From NCBI GenBank assembly GCA_030737835.1, contig CM060849.1, positions 13,349,716-13,413,715 on the forward strand: a stretch of 64,000 nt of DNA. Direction: 5' to 3'. This document shows, in pieces, positions 1-11,237 of this stretch. The notes under the pieces were generated by a model. It saw nothing but the letters and a program-made list of their open reading frames with translations, had not been told where the DNA came from and ran no database searches. Numbering within the stretch: the first letter of the stretch is position 1; the number at the start of each line of letters is the position of its first letter. Made by a program: the position numbers and the translations under genes. Origin of the DNA: Acorus gramineus (Eukaryota; Streptophyta; Magnoliopsida; Acorales; Acoraceae).

Positions 1-670
1 TTCTTTGAAAGTGAGTTACATTTCACTTGTCACACAATTCTCATTTCAATTGTCATATACATGTGTAGTAACACTCAAATTCTATGTCATATACAAAGAA
101 ACATACATTTGATTTTGTCAGTTACATTTAATAATCAAATGTAAATTCAATTCTAAAAATGTCAATTACATTTATCAAATAATGAATTACTTTTATTATG
201 CTTAGTTACATATAAAAACATATAAAAAGTCATATACGAATAATCAGTTACATTTAACAATAGTGAGTTACATTCAGCCATTTATTCAGTTTCATTGTTA
301 TTATACTCTGCTACAATTGTCAGTTACATTTTGTTAGTAGTAAGTTCCATTTTCAAATAGTCAAATATATTTACATTTTGAAAGTCAGATACACATAGTC
401 AGTTATATTTATCAAAACTTAAGATAATATTATATGTTACATTCTAAAATACTCAGTTACATTATCAAGTAGTTGATTTCATTCATTATTATTCTCTGTT
501 ACATTTGTATATATAAAAAAAATTAAACAAATGTTTTGCATATGAATCTTCAAAATCCACAAACATTGAATAGTTTGTCAAATAGTCGCTTACATTTCAA
601 CATTACAAAGTACTCAAAAATCATAAAATCAGTTCATACAATCAATTTACATTAGTATATACAATCGCAT
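1..670. repeat. Degenerate TTACATT-rich repeat tract
   Basis: The motif (C/G)AGTTACATTT or a close variant recurs about a dozen times at irregular 30-70 bp spacing in AT-rich DNA. No ORF or transposon end is visible. It looks like a decayed minisatellite cut by the window edge. Confidence 0.5.
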
Positions 671-2176
671 ATCATATATAGGAACAAAATCAATATAAGA
701 ATTGAAAAAATTTGTTTCATAGGATTGCATTACGAAAATCGTCAATACAATATGCGTGATTCGAAAAATTAAAAAAAAACCATCACTTACCCATATTTTT
801 GCAAATGAAAAGCAACCGGACAAAGAAACTTGAAAAAATCAGGTTGAAATCCAATCCCCCAATAATTATAAGTCTTCTTCAATATTTTAGATGGAAAATA
901 AAAGTGAATAATGAAAAGATTCAATTGATTTTTAATTTTTTGAAAACAAATCGATTTTGAAATTAAATGACAACAGTCGACAAGACCGAAGATGAAAACA
1001 AACCCCAAAAAATGAGAGATTTGAGCATTCAAATGTGTGACTTTAAAATGATATACTTTTATATTTTACCCTCTTGTCATAGTCAATCAGGTATCCAATG
1101 ATAATTTAACACCTATTAAAACATGTGAGTGAGGCCTATGAATTGAAGCCTGTGTACTAAGACTCATATATATAATCATATATTGAAATGAGGGACAGTT
1201 AAGCTATATAGAGAATAGAAAAATGATTAGTACGGAGTGAAAATGATGACATAAAAATATGCTAGGTATGGAGTAAAAACGAATTGGACAATTCAAATTT
1301 CAAATCTAAACATTTAAATTTATTTTGCATCCCACTAGGTTCTAGTTAAACCTGCTTCACTCAGATATTATTGCAATCACTGTTACGGTCCCGTTTTCAC
1401 TAACTTCATATATGCTATATACTAGACTTGAATTAAAAAATAATATACATTTATTTCATTCGAGTACATAATTTATTTATTTTTAAGGTGTATACTACAT
1501 TAAACTAATATATACAATAAACAAATCAAAAAATGTTTTAGCTACAAAAGGACTACAAGAATGACTGCCCTAACATTTTAACCTGACTGCTAAAACATAC
1601 AACTGGGTTACAACATTTGATTAGCATGAGTGAATCCCATTGTACACCTCATAATGCACACAACATGATAAAGGTGATGAATTCCATGTTAAGAGGAATT
1701 AAACATTGGAATTTGGAAAGAACACCCCATGCCTGAAAGCACTCCAGATTATCTCCTCAACACAAAACAGAATGAAGAATGCACAAGCAGACTCACATTT
1801 CAAAGTTTCAAACCAAGAAATAATAAATCCAAGCATCTCAACTAATTCAAACCGACTAGTTCAATGAACAAACAAAAACAAGGCTGGGTGAATGTGAATA
1901 TCATGTTTTCATCAGCAGATACAAGCTCTGCTTTGGCAGCAACTGGAGTGAATTCTTTTGTTTGACAGTTGCAGCGATCATTATTATAGAGAGGCGTCTC
2001 AATGGACCAGCCATGTATATTAGGTTCATTTTGATACAAAACATGTACCACAACATTTCAATATAAACGTTGGAACCATCAAAATAAGACGCTAAAAAAC
2101 CCCATATTCTATGAAAGAAAAGGGTGACCTTCACAGAAAGACGAGTAGACATTTTATTTCAATCATGACTCCCTTG
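671..2176. other. AT-rich flank and 3' region of the QCR6-like gene
   Basis: No supported coding exon is seen here. The minus-strand 3'UTR of the QCR6-like gene starts below 2177. An AATAAA-type signal reads on the minus strand at about 2152-2157, close behind the stop codon, so the real polyadenylation site may lie further downstream. Nothing else is recognised. Confidence 0.4.
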
Positions 2177-5100
2177 TCATTTCAGCTTTGAGAAGAGCTT
2201 CTTTGCAACCTGTCATTCCGTATTCAAATGGGTCATTTGAGGTATAGGACTCATTCATATTTATGCAACAATGAGAGCGGAAAAAACGTGTCCATTTAAA
2301 TTACGCATAAACACGGGTATAGGACACAACCTGAAGAAAGATCAAAACTATGATGCAACATAAAAAAATGATAACATAAATTAGACATGGGACGTCAGTT
2401 AAAGAGAGTTTATATCTACCATAATATGGAGAAAACAGATAATGGGACATGGAAGGCCAAAGAGCAACACTTACGCATTTATCAACGCATGACCAGTAAT
2501 CAAAGTACTGACCGGTACAGTGTTTGTGGCCTGTTTCATCACCTTCAATCCTTTTTCCGCATCCCTGTAAGGGAGAGGTAAGTACGTTACCAAACACTGA
2601 TATGATACTGTGATACTGAAGATAGAGTTTCCATGTGACGTGAATCGTGATGATCATAGTTTGATCCAAATGCAAACCCTAAAACATAAAACAAGTCATG
2701 CCTGTTTGGTTTGGTTTTACATCAGAAAAAAACATTTTACAGCTTCAGTAATTCTTATAGAAAACTACATTACATCAGATAATAGATTGAACGTGCCCTA
2801 TCTACCACCAAAAGAACTGAAGGCAAGATTTCAGGCTTTTTTTTTTTTAATAAAAAGATTTCAGGCATTATGTCCCATATGACAAAAAAACATTCAAAGA
2901 GATTTTATTTCATCCCAACACATAACCAACCCATATGAAAAAAAAACACATCAGCAACAAAGCATAAGTAATCAATAAGCAGGTCACGAATGACATAGAA
3001 TTATTCAAGAAAAATAATATTGGATTCAGTTCCAAATGGGGTGAACGAAGCAATCTTGTTAAATCCCAATTTGCTAGTCCCTCGGGCATTGTATTGGTGC
3101 ATTTGGCTTACACATAATAATTGTATTTTCCATCATAAGAGGTTCTACTTGGAAAACACTTGGACAGCTATTTTCTCACTTCTTAGAGAGTGAGTCATGA
3201 TGATTTTAGGTGTTGACACACCGTCTACCATCATGGACACCTTATGGTTTTGGGAGATGAAGTTTTGGGATCTTTTATGATGATCTCCCATTTTGCGGAG
3301 GCTATCTGTTAGCCTTTTTCTTTCTTTAATGTTGTATGGAGATCCCTCCTCTCCTTTTTTTCGGGGGCTTCTATTAATAAGAAAGCTCATATATCTTTCT
3401 CGAAAAAAAGGTCCAAATGAGGTGCGGTGCTGTGGGTACCCGATACTCAATTAGAGGCTTCACGCACTTGGGCTTGCACAATTCCTCAAGATATGCCTTC
3501 GGATCAACAGGCTCCTCATCTGCCCTGCTCAAAAGAAAAAGAATCCAACATATTGAGTAAAAAAAAAGGATACAGAATCTGGAAACTACATGAAATATAA
3601 TCCAATATGCTAAGGAACTGGTGTATCAATAACCAGCATTGTTCATGACAAATTGTCCCAAGAATAACATTTTAAGATGTCGCACGAATACAACAAGTGT
3701 GGGGATAAAAAGGTTCCACTATTCAAACCATGATATACCATTTGTACAGAAAAGCACGTCGATAAGAATTTCCAACCAAGTAATTTATTGACACTTTGTG
3801 TGTCATCAAAACTTCCCCAACATGCTTGCACTCCTGCTTCAATAAAATGTCTCATCAATGTTCTTCGTGTTTATTAATTCAGTAAAAGTTGGGATAGATC
3901 CATACTCTTGGAGCCACAAATAACATTCTCAAGCAATCAATATATGGCTCAACCCTATTATCACAATGCTCTTTCATGTAGCCATATTTAATCGAGGGAA
4001 AAGACCTTCCCACTTTATAAAAAAGATAAAAGAATGATATTTGTTTGAAGCATTTGGTTAGCAAGAAATGAGTTCATATTCCAAGACACAAAAAAAAGGG
4101 TGCATCCAGAGAACATTTGAGAAGCCACTACGGAGCTTCTCCGAGCTTGGGCTTACAGCAAGCAGGGTATCTTAGTCAATACCAATTGAGGGAGTTTAAT
4201 GGATGGGTGGTCCAAGGTATTTGAAACTTGGCTCCATTACTTTAATCACCCTTTTTTCTTCTTTCCAAACCACTTCCACATGTCTTCAAGATATTTGAAC
4301 TCACATCAAGTGTCGAGAGCCATTCGTTTATCTAAGTCTCCATCTTGATTTATTTAAAGAGTTTAGTTTGTTCAAATTATTTAAAGGTATTATCATGGAA
4401 ATGTTGTTATTCCAAAAAAAATTGGTTAAACATAGGATGTCCCAAAGTCATCAGAAGTCCTTGTTTAGTTGGGAAAGTGTTAACATCCAGTTTGCAATTT
4501 ACTTGACAAAAAAAAAAAAAAAACATCCAGCTTGCATTTAAATCCCAGCCATCCATGTATCATTTGAATTAACTCAGTGTTCAAGTCCAAAAGGACTCCT
4601 ACATATTTCATTGTAAGTCCACATACATGAAAAAAGTGTTTACCCTTTATTCCCCCTTGTGTGTAAAATAAACGAATTAAGCAAGATGCCTTCAAATGTT
4701 CTCTCTTCCATCCTCGGAAGCACGGACACTCCATTTGGGGGCCCGTACCCGTGTCCGACACGTGTCAGACACAGACATGGCGGGGACACGACATGGACAC
4801 GTGTCGAACACAACTCCAACCGTGTCTGCCTTCATTTTGTCTGAACACGCCTCGGACACGGTTAAAACATGGCCCAAGACACGGCACAGGAGACGGCCCA
4901 ACCAATTTTAGCCCAAAAGTAAAAAAAGAAAAAGAAAAGGAAGGCCCAAACATAGCCCACAAGTATTCAACCCATTTAAAACAGCCTAGAACAACTCATT
5001 TAAACAAAATCGTTTTCTTAAGGTTAAAAGAAATAGTGATTTATTAGTTTAAAACAGTGATTTTTAAAAACAATGGTTTATTGGTTTAAAACAATGATTT

Positions 5101-8100
5101 ATAAAAACAGTAGTTTATTATTTAAAATAGTGATTTATAAAAACAGTGATTTATTAGTTTATACAATTGGTTATAAATAGTAAATTAAATGAAATGTGCT
5201 TCTTTATATAAAATAGCGATATATATTTATTTATTATATTAATTTATTTGTTGCCGTGTCCTAGCTGTACCCATGTCTTATTTTTAAAAAAATTGCCGTG
5301 TTGCCGTGTCCGTGTCGTTATGTCACCATGTCCCGTGTCCGTGTCCGTGCTTCATAGCTTCCATCTTACATCTAGTGGTGTAGACGAGGGTGAGCCCTTA
5401 CTTGTTATCACCGCAACTTGTTTTAAATTTTATTTCTTTTCCTTTTTCTTTTTCTTTTTTCCCTTTTCTCCCCTTTTTCTTTTGATAAAGTAAAAAAAAG
5501 TTTAAACATTTTTCTTGTTGTCACACTATTCTTCCCTATGTCTAAGTTAGGGAGCGTTATCCCTAGTTTAATGAATAATGAAATGAGTATTACAAAAATT
5601 ATAAAATATAAGTAAACAAAAACTTTACCCTTTTATACATTCAGCGAGTTCATCTAATAGAGATAGAGCAAATGGCTTAGGGTGTCCCCTTGCTTATCAT
5701 GGAATTGTTTCATAATGAATTATCTCACACACATGAGCAAAATGTTGTTGAAAAGAGAAATCACACTTTAATGGACATTATGAGGGACCATGTTAAGCCT
5801 ATACATTCCAGAGACCTTTTGGGAAAAAGCTCTTGAGACTATGGTGTAGATATTGAATATAGTTTCTACCGAGGCAGATAAGAAGACTCACATTAAGTTG
5901 CGGATCACAAGAAACCTAGGTTGAACCAATTTTCAGGCATGCGGATGCCTCAAATGTTAAATCTTTATAATCAGTAAGAGAGGAATGGGGATGCCAGGTC
6001 CTTTTAGGAAAACATATTTGAAAGTTACTCGTTGGTCCTTATTCCTTATAGGTGAGAGTGATTCATGAGAAATATTATGCGGGATTTGGTAGACTGTCCA
6101 TGACTCTCAAAGCAAGGGTTCACCTTCAATGTGGAAAAACATTCTAGATATGGCAGACTAGACATTGGAGGACCTTCTTTTCAAGCCCAGGAATGAGGTG
6201 GCAATTCGCTTTTGGAAAGACATGTAGAATAACAATTCTTCCCCAGAGTTGCTCTTTCCTAACCTCCTTAGAGTGGTGGTCAACAAGGACATTCTCATTT
6301 GTGATTCATGCACATGTGGCAGTAATGTGATCTTGTAGTGCCCAAGACTTAACCTAAGCAACAAAGAGGAAGTGGATCTTATTTTCTTCTTGGCTCTCTT
6401 AAAGAAGGTCACTTGACTTGAAAGGGGAAGACATTGTGGTGTGGGAGAGGGATCATCAATATGGTTTTAACATCAAATCTTTGTATAGAAGAACTCCTCA
6501 CATGCGAATTCAACAGCAAAGATTCCGATCAACCATGGGGAGTGGTATCCTGTGGAAGATAAGATGCTTTTGTGTGCCAGATTAACTCTCACATATTATT
6601 GAAGGTGGGATTTGTGCTTGCAACGAGATGCAATTTTAACAACATGGAAGATATGTGGGAGTGGTTTTGTAAACAAGGCAAAATTCCAGCGAACTGTGCT
6701 TTTGTTAAGTCAGTAAGCACTTCCCACCTCTATAAAAGAGGTCAAGGGAATCCTAAGGAGCACCATTCTTCAAAACAAAAAAAAAAAAAACAAGACAAAA
6801 TTCCAAGGCTTTGTTCCGCATGCGGTGTGTTGGGCTACTTGGCTCACACGTAATGAGATTATTTTCCAAAAAAATGCATTCAGAAGGAAACATACAAGTG
6901 GCGATTGTAGCATCACTTCGGGCTTGGGCAATGGTGCTTCTCGATGATGCTTCTCGATGAAGAATCGGTCTACACAATCACGGGTTTAATTGGTGTGGGA
7001 TTTTAGATGTGAAATGTCGTGTGTGAGGTTTGTCTTATCTTTAGTTATTTTCTTTTTTTGTATTTCAGGTATCCCTTATCTCCTTATGTTCAAGGGGCAT
7101 GATTTTTAATATGAACTTCCCAACCTCTTTCCGAGAAACAAAAACAGTGAGAAAGAAATAGTTTCATGTTACTTATTTTGTTAGATATGTTGAAAGATAG
7201 ATACATTTTTTATTTTATTTACCTTCCAAACCTACTAGCATAGTAAAAGTCCAACAATGCTAATTGCTTTGAGGATGGAGAGAACAAGGGGAGTTTTCCC
7301 TGAAGGTGAGAGAACAATGGTAGGCTAAATAAAAAAAAATGTATTTAATAAAGAACATCTCATTCCTCCTATTATCCCAAACCATCAACAAGTTTTCCTC
7401 TTCAAACTCATCAAACATTAAGGACTGAAGGTGGGATGCAGGTGACTGTTGTAAGTTCAAGTGGTGGAGTTGCCACATCATCCTCACAGGCTCCTATTAG
7501 ATTTCAACCAGAGAGAACTAAGAAGATTTAATAAATTCGAAAGACATAAACCTTCAGCTCGAAAGACTATTTCTAACTGACATGTTAACCATCTAGTACC
7601 ACATTGATTAGTATCCAAAATAGTCCTTGGGTCGAGTAATATTCACACCAACCATGTACAGGGAGACCATAATTAGATAATTATCATTTACTTTAAAGAT
7701 CCTCAATATCTTTTGACAGAGGCCACTTTAGTGTCCCACAACACAATCATCAGATCAGAGGCACTAAAAATATCAACATACTTTTACTTGGTGTAGCCCA
7801 ACAACCAAACCAATTAAACACAATTGAATCAGTAATCAACATGCAATAAGTTATTTTATAACGTTTATTCATGCTGCAAAATTAACTTCAATAAGCATGC
7901 ATCAAACCCTTTCTACTGATTGCACGTTTATCAAGATTAATTTTTAGGGTCGCACATAACAACCCGAAATTGAAACCCTAATCTGAAACATTCAGCCCAT
8001 TGTAACTTTACCCGCCTCCTTTGAATTAGAGGTAGCAATATTCCATGTGTTTTCAGCATAAACAATAATCCTATATCTTCTCATTTAGTCATTTCTAGAA

Positions 8101-10563
8101 AGCAAGATATCCAACATACCGTGCGAGGGAGTGAGAACTAGTGAAAGTGATTATGGGTACAAAACATAGAGAATTTAAAAGGGAGACGCAACAACAAGGA
8201 TGCTATATCCTCCACTAGTTCACTACAATGAGCATAGTTGTCTGGGCGACGCCTAGGCAGGTAGGCAATCCGGATGGACCTAGCCGACCGCCCACCTAAC
8301 AGTAGGTTCATTAAGCAGGCGCCTGGGCCCGCCTACCCGCCTAAATCACACCTAGCCCGCCCAATCCCTCGCTAACCTAAAAAAATAAAAGAACAAAAAA
8401 CATGATCGAAAGATTGAAACATAACCTATCCTGCCAGCCAACGGTGCAGCGGATTCTCCCGATCCTGAGTATTGATTTTTTGTCTCTCCCTGCTCTCTTT
8501 CTTTTAGATTTCTGAACTCCTATCTCATTCTCCCTCAACCTCTCCCCCCTTCCTCCTTCTCCAACTCCAGTCATGGCCCCTCGTGATCCCACCATCTCTT
8601 CTTGAGGTGTACTTATAAAAACATGATATTGTCATCACTTAGAGAAATTACAATGCCATTGGGGCTATATTATATTAATTTTGTCGAAAAACACATGCAC
8701 CAATAAATTTCATTCACGTGTTATTTATTTATAAATATCATTCTTCATTTTAAATAGCATTCCAGCAAAAATTAAACAATGAATAAATAGATAAATAACT
8801 TTAATATAATTATCAATTTAAATAATACAATCATAATTAAGCACCGCCTAGGTGCGCCTAGACATGCTAGGCAGCTAGGCGGTAGGCCACCGCCTAGGCT
8901 CACCTAGCCGCCCAAACAACTATGGTAATGAGCTAAATAATAATTAACAAATTTCTCTCGTCGACAAAGCTTCCACCCAGACATGAGCGTATTGAAACCA
9001 ATCACACCACATTAATCGCTATGATTGAAAATTTGAAATTCGAAATATAGGCGCTACATGAGGAGTTTAGTACAACTATTGCCATAACTCATCCTCTGAG
9101 CATGGATCACCTAGAATTAGGAGGCACTCCAAAGCATGTACAGCATAGAAAATCACATGAAGCAGAATTCACAAATGACCTACACTAAAGGCAAAAAAAT
9201 AAATAAAAAATAATTAAATAAATCACAAACAAAAAAAACACAAAACACATGTTTAATTAATTAAAATGATAGGCCCTGTGACAATACCACCTGCATGTTT
9301 GATCCAACACTGGTGGGTCTACAAACAACAACTAAAAAATAATAAAACAATGCATCATGTGCATTAGATAGTTACCAAAATTGATCTATTTTATCCCTAC
9401 TGGAACCCAACAGTCACATTCAACGATTCAACGAGGTTAGGTAGCACTTTAATGATAATGATCTTGTTTTCAACAACCAGGAATAATCTTCTTCTTTTTT
9501 TTTTTTTTTTTTTGGGGGGGGGGGGGGGGGGAAGAAAGAGATCTCTACCATTTAGTGTAACTGGCAAACATCTATAAACTTCAAAACACTCAGCATTCCA
9601 TGGTTAAATATACATGCAAACGGTTTCAATGGATAAACCCACTATACACCGAAGTCAGGCTACTGACTGGATGCCTCCCGCACCCATCAGTCGAACAAAC
9701 TTATGTTCACCAAACTGTGCGTTTAGTATATATGGGGTGTAGCTATCCATTTAATTTGGATAGTTTACCACATCCTTCATAATTTAAAAGAAACTAACAT
9801 TAACTGTTGCGAAAATAGGAGAATTCTTGTATTCCTTTTCTCTCTTTATCTTCATTTTTTGTACTTTTTTTTTTTTTTTTTTATAGAAGTTTGGCTTTCG
9901 CCTTTGTATTCAAAGTGAAAGCCCCAAGAACAAGAGATTACAAACCCATCCACCTCATGTGGACAGAACCCACATCAGGACACAAAAAGAAGAGGAGTGC
10001 TCTACTTAATGCATCCCATCCAGAGAAAAAGCCGAACCTCACTGCCCCTGGATGGTTAGGCTCCCTCCCATTAGAGAAATCTCACGCACCCCTGCACAGC
10101 ATTTCCCCCACATCACAATGAACCTCATAGCCCCCCCACAGATATTCTCCACATATGGAGTTGATCCCTTAAACACCACCTGGTTTCTCGTCAACCACAT
10201 CTCTGCTTTGTCCAAGGGGCATCATTTCATATTAAATGAAGCTCCCACCTTTCGCTAAAAAAAGTATAAAAAAAAAAAAACCCTGACTATCGCATCTTCC
10301 TTTTACACCCAACATTGAACATGTTCTTCTCATTCTAATAATCAGCTGTAGTTTTCCCGAAACAGAATCCTTGCCGAATATTTACAAGCTTTGTGACTAT
10401 ACGAAGAACGATAATAATTCAGATAAAAACAATATCAAGACATCAACCGAACACGCATCCACAAGGGAACAAAACAAGAAGCAATAATCGAAATCCATAC
10501 AATCAACAAACCATGACGGATTGGGAATACAACATGAATCAAAATATCATAACAGACTCACAT
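2177..10563 (-). CDS. QCR6: Ubiquinol-cytochrome c reductase hinge subunit (complex III, QCR6-type)
   Basis: The product is the small acidic hinge protein of mitochondrial respiratory complex III, which docks near cytochrome c1 on the intermembrane side. Exons on the minus strand are 10563-10562 (the AT of ATG), 3524-3440, 2564-2475 and 2209-2177. All junctions have GT/AG and all phases fit. The product starts MADEEPVDPKAYLEE, is 69 residues long and ends KKLFSKLK. This is the same length as the Arabidopsis protein as I remember it. The paired cysteines of the twin-helix hinge fold are present (CKPKC, CGKR, HKHC, YWSC, DKC). The three downstream exons are secure. The initiator is inferred: the acceptor at 3525 leaves a single G before GCA, so the ATG must be split. 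The 50-nt exon at 10562-10611 ends in AT before a GTGAGT donor and supplies it. The 7-kb intron between them is full of transposons. The donor of the 85-nt exon is a weak GTACCC. Confidence 0.8.
3044..3411 (+). mobile_element. 5'-truncated LINE (L1/RTE-like plant non-LTR) inserted in a QCR6 intron
   Basis: The plus strand encodes the C-terminal tail typical of plant LINE ORF2, readable around 3060-3180 (ALYWCIWLTHNN followed by CIFHHKRF). It ends in a short A-rich tail. It is flanked by direct repeats TCCAAATGGGGTG (3031-3043) and TCCAAATGAGGTG (3412-3424), a target-site duplication matching at 12 of 13 bases. The insertion ends 28 bp from the splice donor of the neighbouring exon. It is only 368 bp long and not active. 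Confidence 0.8.
4713..5357. mobile_element. Non-autonomous hAT element with perfect 8-bp TSD
   Basis: Its ends are inverted repeats: CTCGGAAGCACGGACAC at the left and the complement of CTATGAAGCACGGACAC at the right. An identical 8-bp duplication CTTCCATC lies at 4705-4712 and 5358-5365, diagnostic of the hAT superfamily. The 645-bp body has no transposase. Its subterminal zones are packed with GGACACG/CGTGTCC words. It lies inside the large QCR6 intron. Confidence 0.88.
5035..5190. repeat. Internal minisatellite of the hAT element
   Basis: About five degenerate units of 30-35 bp built on GTGATTTATTAGTTTAAAACA lie in tandem inside the hAT element, between its two GC-rich subterminal zones. 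Confidence 0.6.
5640..5985 (+). mobile_element. Ty1/copia fragment, integrase region (fossil)
   Basis: A short broken stretch resembles the C-terminal part of copia integrase: an ERKNRTLMD-like string and a following segment with spaced Trp, Leu and Asn typical of the family. No LTRs belong to it in this window. It is heavily decayed and probably old. It lies in the QCR6 intron, directly upstream of a LINE remnant. Confidence 0.5.
5990..7135 (+). mobile_element. LINE remnant (ORF2 C-terminal part and 3' tail)
   Basis: The C-terminal part of a plant LINE ORF2 is readable in changing frames: IRFWKDM near 6205, LFPNLLRVVVNKD near 6245, DIVVWERD near 6430, and ATWLTRNEIIFQKN near 6835-6880. The reading is broken by several stops and frameshifts. 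A SINE sits inside it at 6689-6787. The 3' tail runs to about 7130, ending in CCAACCTCTTTCCGAGAAAC. It lies in the QCR6 intron. Confidence 0.75.
6689..6787 (+). mobile_element. tRNA-derived SINE inserted in a LINE, with TSD
   Basis: About 80 bp begin GCGAACTG, include a GTCAGTAAGCAC A-box-like segment, CCCACCTCTATAAAAGAGG stem arms, a decayed B box (GGTCAAGGGAATCC) and GGAGCACC, then a poly(A) tail. It is flanked by 18-bp direct repeats AAACAAGGCAAAATTCCA (6671-6688) and AAACAAGACAAAATTCCA (6788-6805), with one mismatch. A sister copy lies at 20637-20739. Confidence 0.82.
7136..8233. other. Intronic AT-rich DNA, nothing recognised
   Basis: This part of the large QCR6 intron shows no exon, transposon end or repeat that I can name. 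Confidence 0.4.
8234..8926. mobile_element. hAT-like non-autonomous element with GC-rich palindromic ends
   Basis: The left end ATAGTTGTCTGGGCG and the right end (complement ATAGTTGTTTGGGCG) form inverted repeats. They are followed by subterminal clusters of GCCTAGGC-type words that can pair with each other. AATGAGC flanks the element on both sides (8227-8233 and 8927-8933), a likely TSD, although the right boundary is uncertain by 3 bp. No transposase is seen. It lies in the QCR6 intron. Confidence 0.75.
9495..9531. repeat. T19-G18 homopolymer junction
   Basis: A run of 19 T is followed directly by 18 G. This may be a real homopolymer tract or an assembly or sequencing artefact. Confidence 0.9.
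9865..10255 (-). mobile_element. LINE 3'-end fragment, minus strand
   Basis: Read on the minus strand, this has a decayed ORF2 tail followed by a LINE-type 3'UTR. The UTR contains GGGGCTTTCACTTTGAATAC and GGCGAAAGCC, then a poly(A) tail that shows as the T run at 9865-9882. No TSD was found. It lies in the QCR6 intron near its 5' exons. Confidence 0.6.
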
Positions 10564-10611
10564 GACTATTGCATCAAACACGAACACCCAAAGTTTTATC
10601 GTTGATTAGAC
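10562..10611 (-). other. QCR6: Candidate second 5' exon of QCR6 (5'UTR plus AT of the start codon)
   Basis: The minus strand shows an acceptor (CTCTATGCAG) just before 10611 and a GTGAGT donor at 10561-10556. The 50-nt exon ends in AT. Joined to the G at 3524 it makes ATG followed by GCA GAT GAG, giving the conserved MADEE start. It also holds a short upstream ATG CAA TAG. This is inferred from splice signals only. Confidence 0.5.
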
Positions 10612-10783
10612 CTGCATAGAGACAATCTACACGTTAATCAAACGAGATAATCAGATGTATGCAACGCCGTTAAAAGGAATCGGAGATCGAGATCGAGATC
10701 AATCGAAGTCATGAATGAAAGTCAGGTTTCATTGGTTCTCAATTTGAGATCGTGAAGGGGGGAGGAGGGGGAGCGAGAGAGTA

Positions 10784-10855
10784 CCTTCTTCCACGGGAGA
10801 TCAGATCGAAAATCTAGGGTTTACTGGGAGTGGGAGGAGAAAAATGAATGGTTTT
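10784..10855 (-). promoter_or_regulatory. Candidate first 5'UTR exon and promoter-proximal region of QCR6
   Basis: On the minus strand this stretch carries AAACCCTAG, a telobox-like element common in plant 5' ends of housekeeping genes, in a pyrimidine-rich leader. It ends in AAG before a GTACTC donor at 10783. The acceptor at 10612 would close a 172-bp intron. The transcription start is not determinable; an upstream limit near 10855 is a guess. Confidence 0.4.
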
Positions 10856-11237
10856 TCTTCGAATTCGATCAGCGACGTCCACTGATTGGACGGCTGTGAT
10901 TGGGATAAATCGGAGGTTCATCTACCATTGGTGGGAAAAATAATAAGAAATTTTTTTTTTTTTTAAGAATACAGTAGACGATATGTATGAACCCAAGAAT
11001 GAATACCTCTACGTCACACAGACCTTACTATTATGTTTTTCAATGAGAATAAATAAATACTACTAAACATTAAATAATTTATTTTATTAATATAGTTATC
11101 TATCTCAATAGAATTATCTATCCTAAATTATTTCATTCATATGTCCAAAAGGGAATAAAGTGCACGCTAGTTGCATAAGAATTACACTGGACATAAGTCT
11201 TAGATGTGTTACAGGTTTTTGTATCTGAATGTATATG

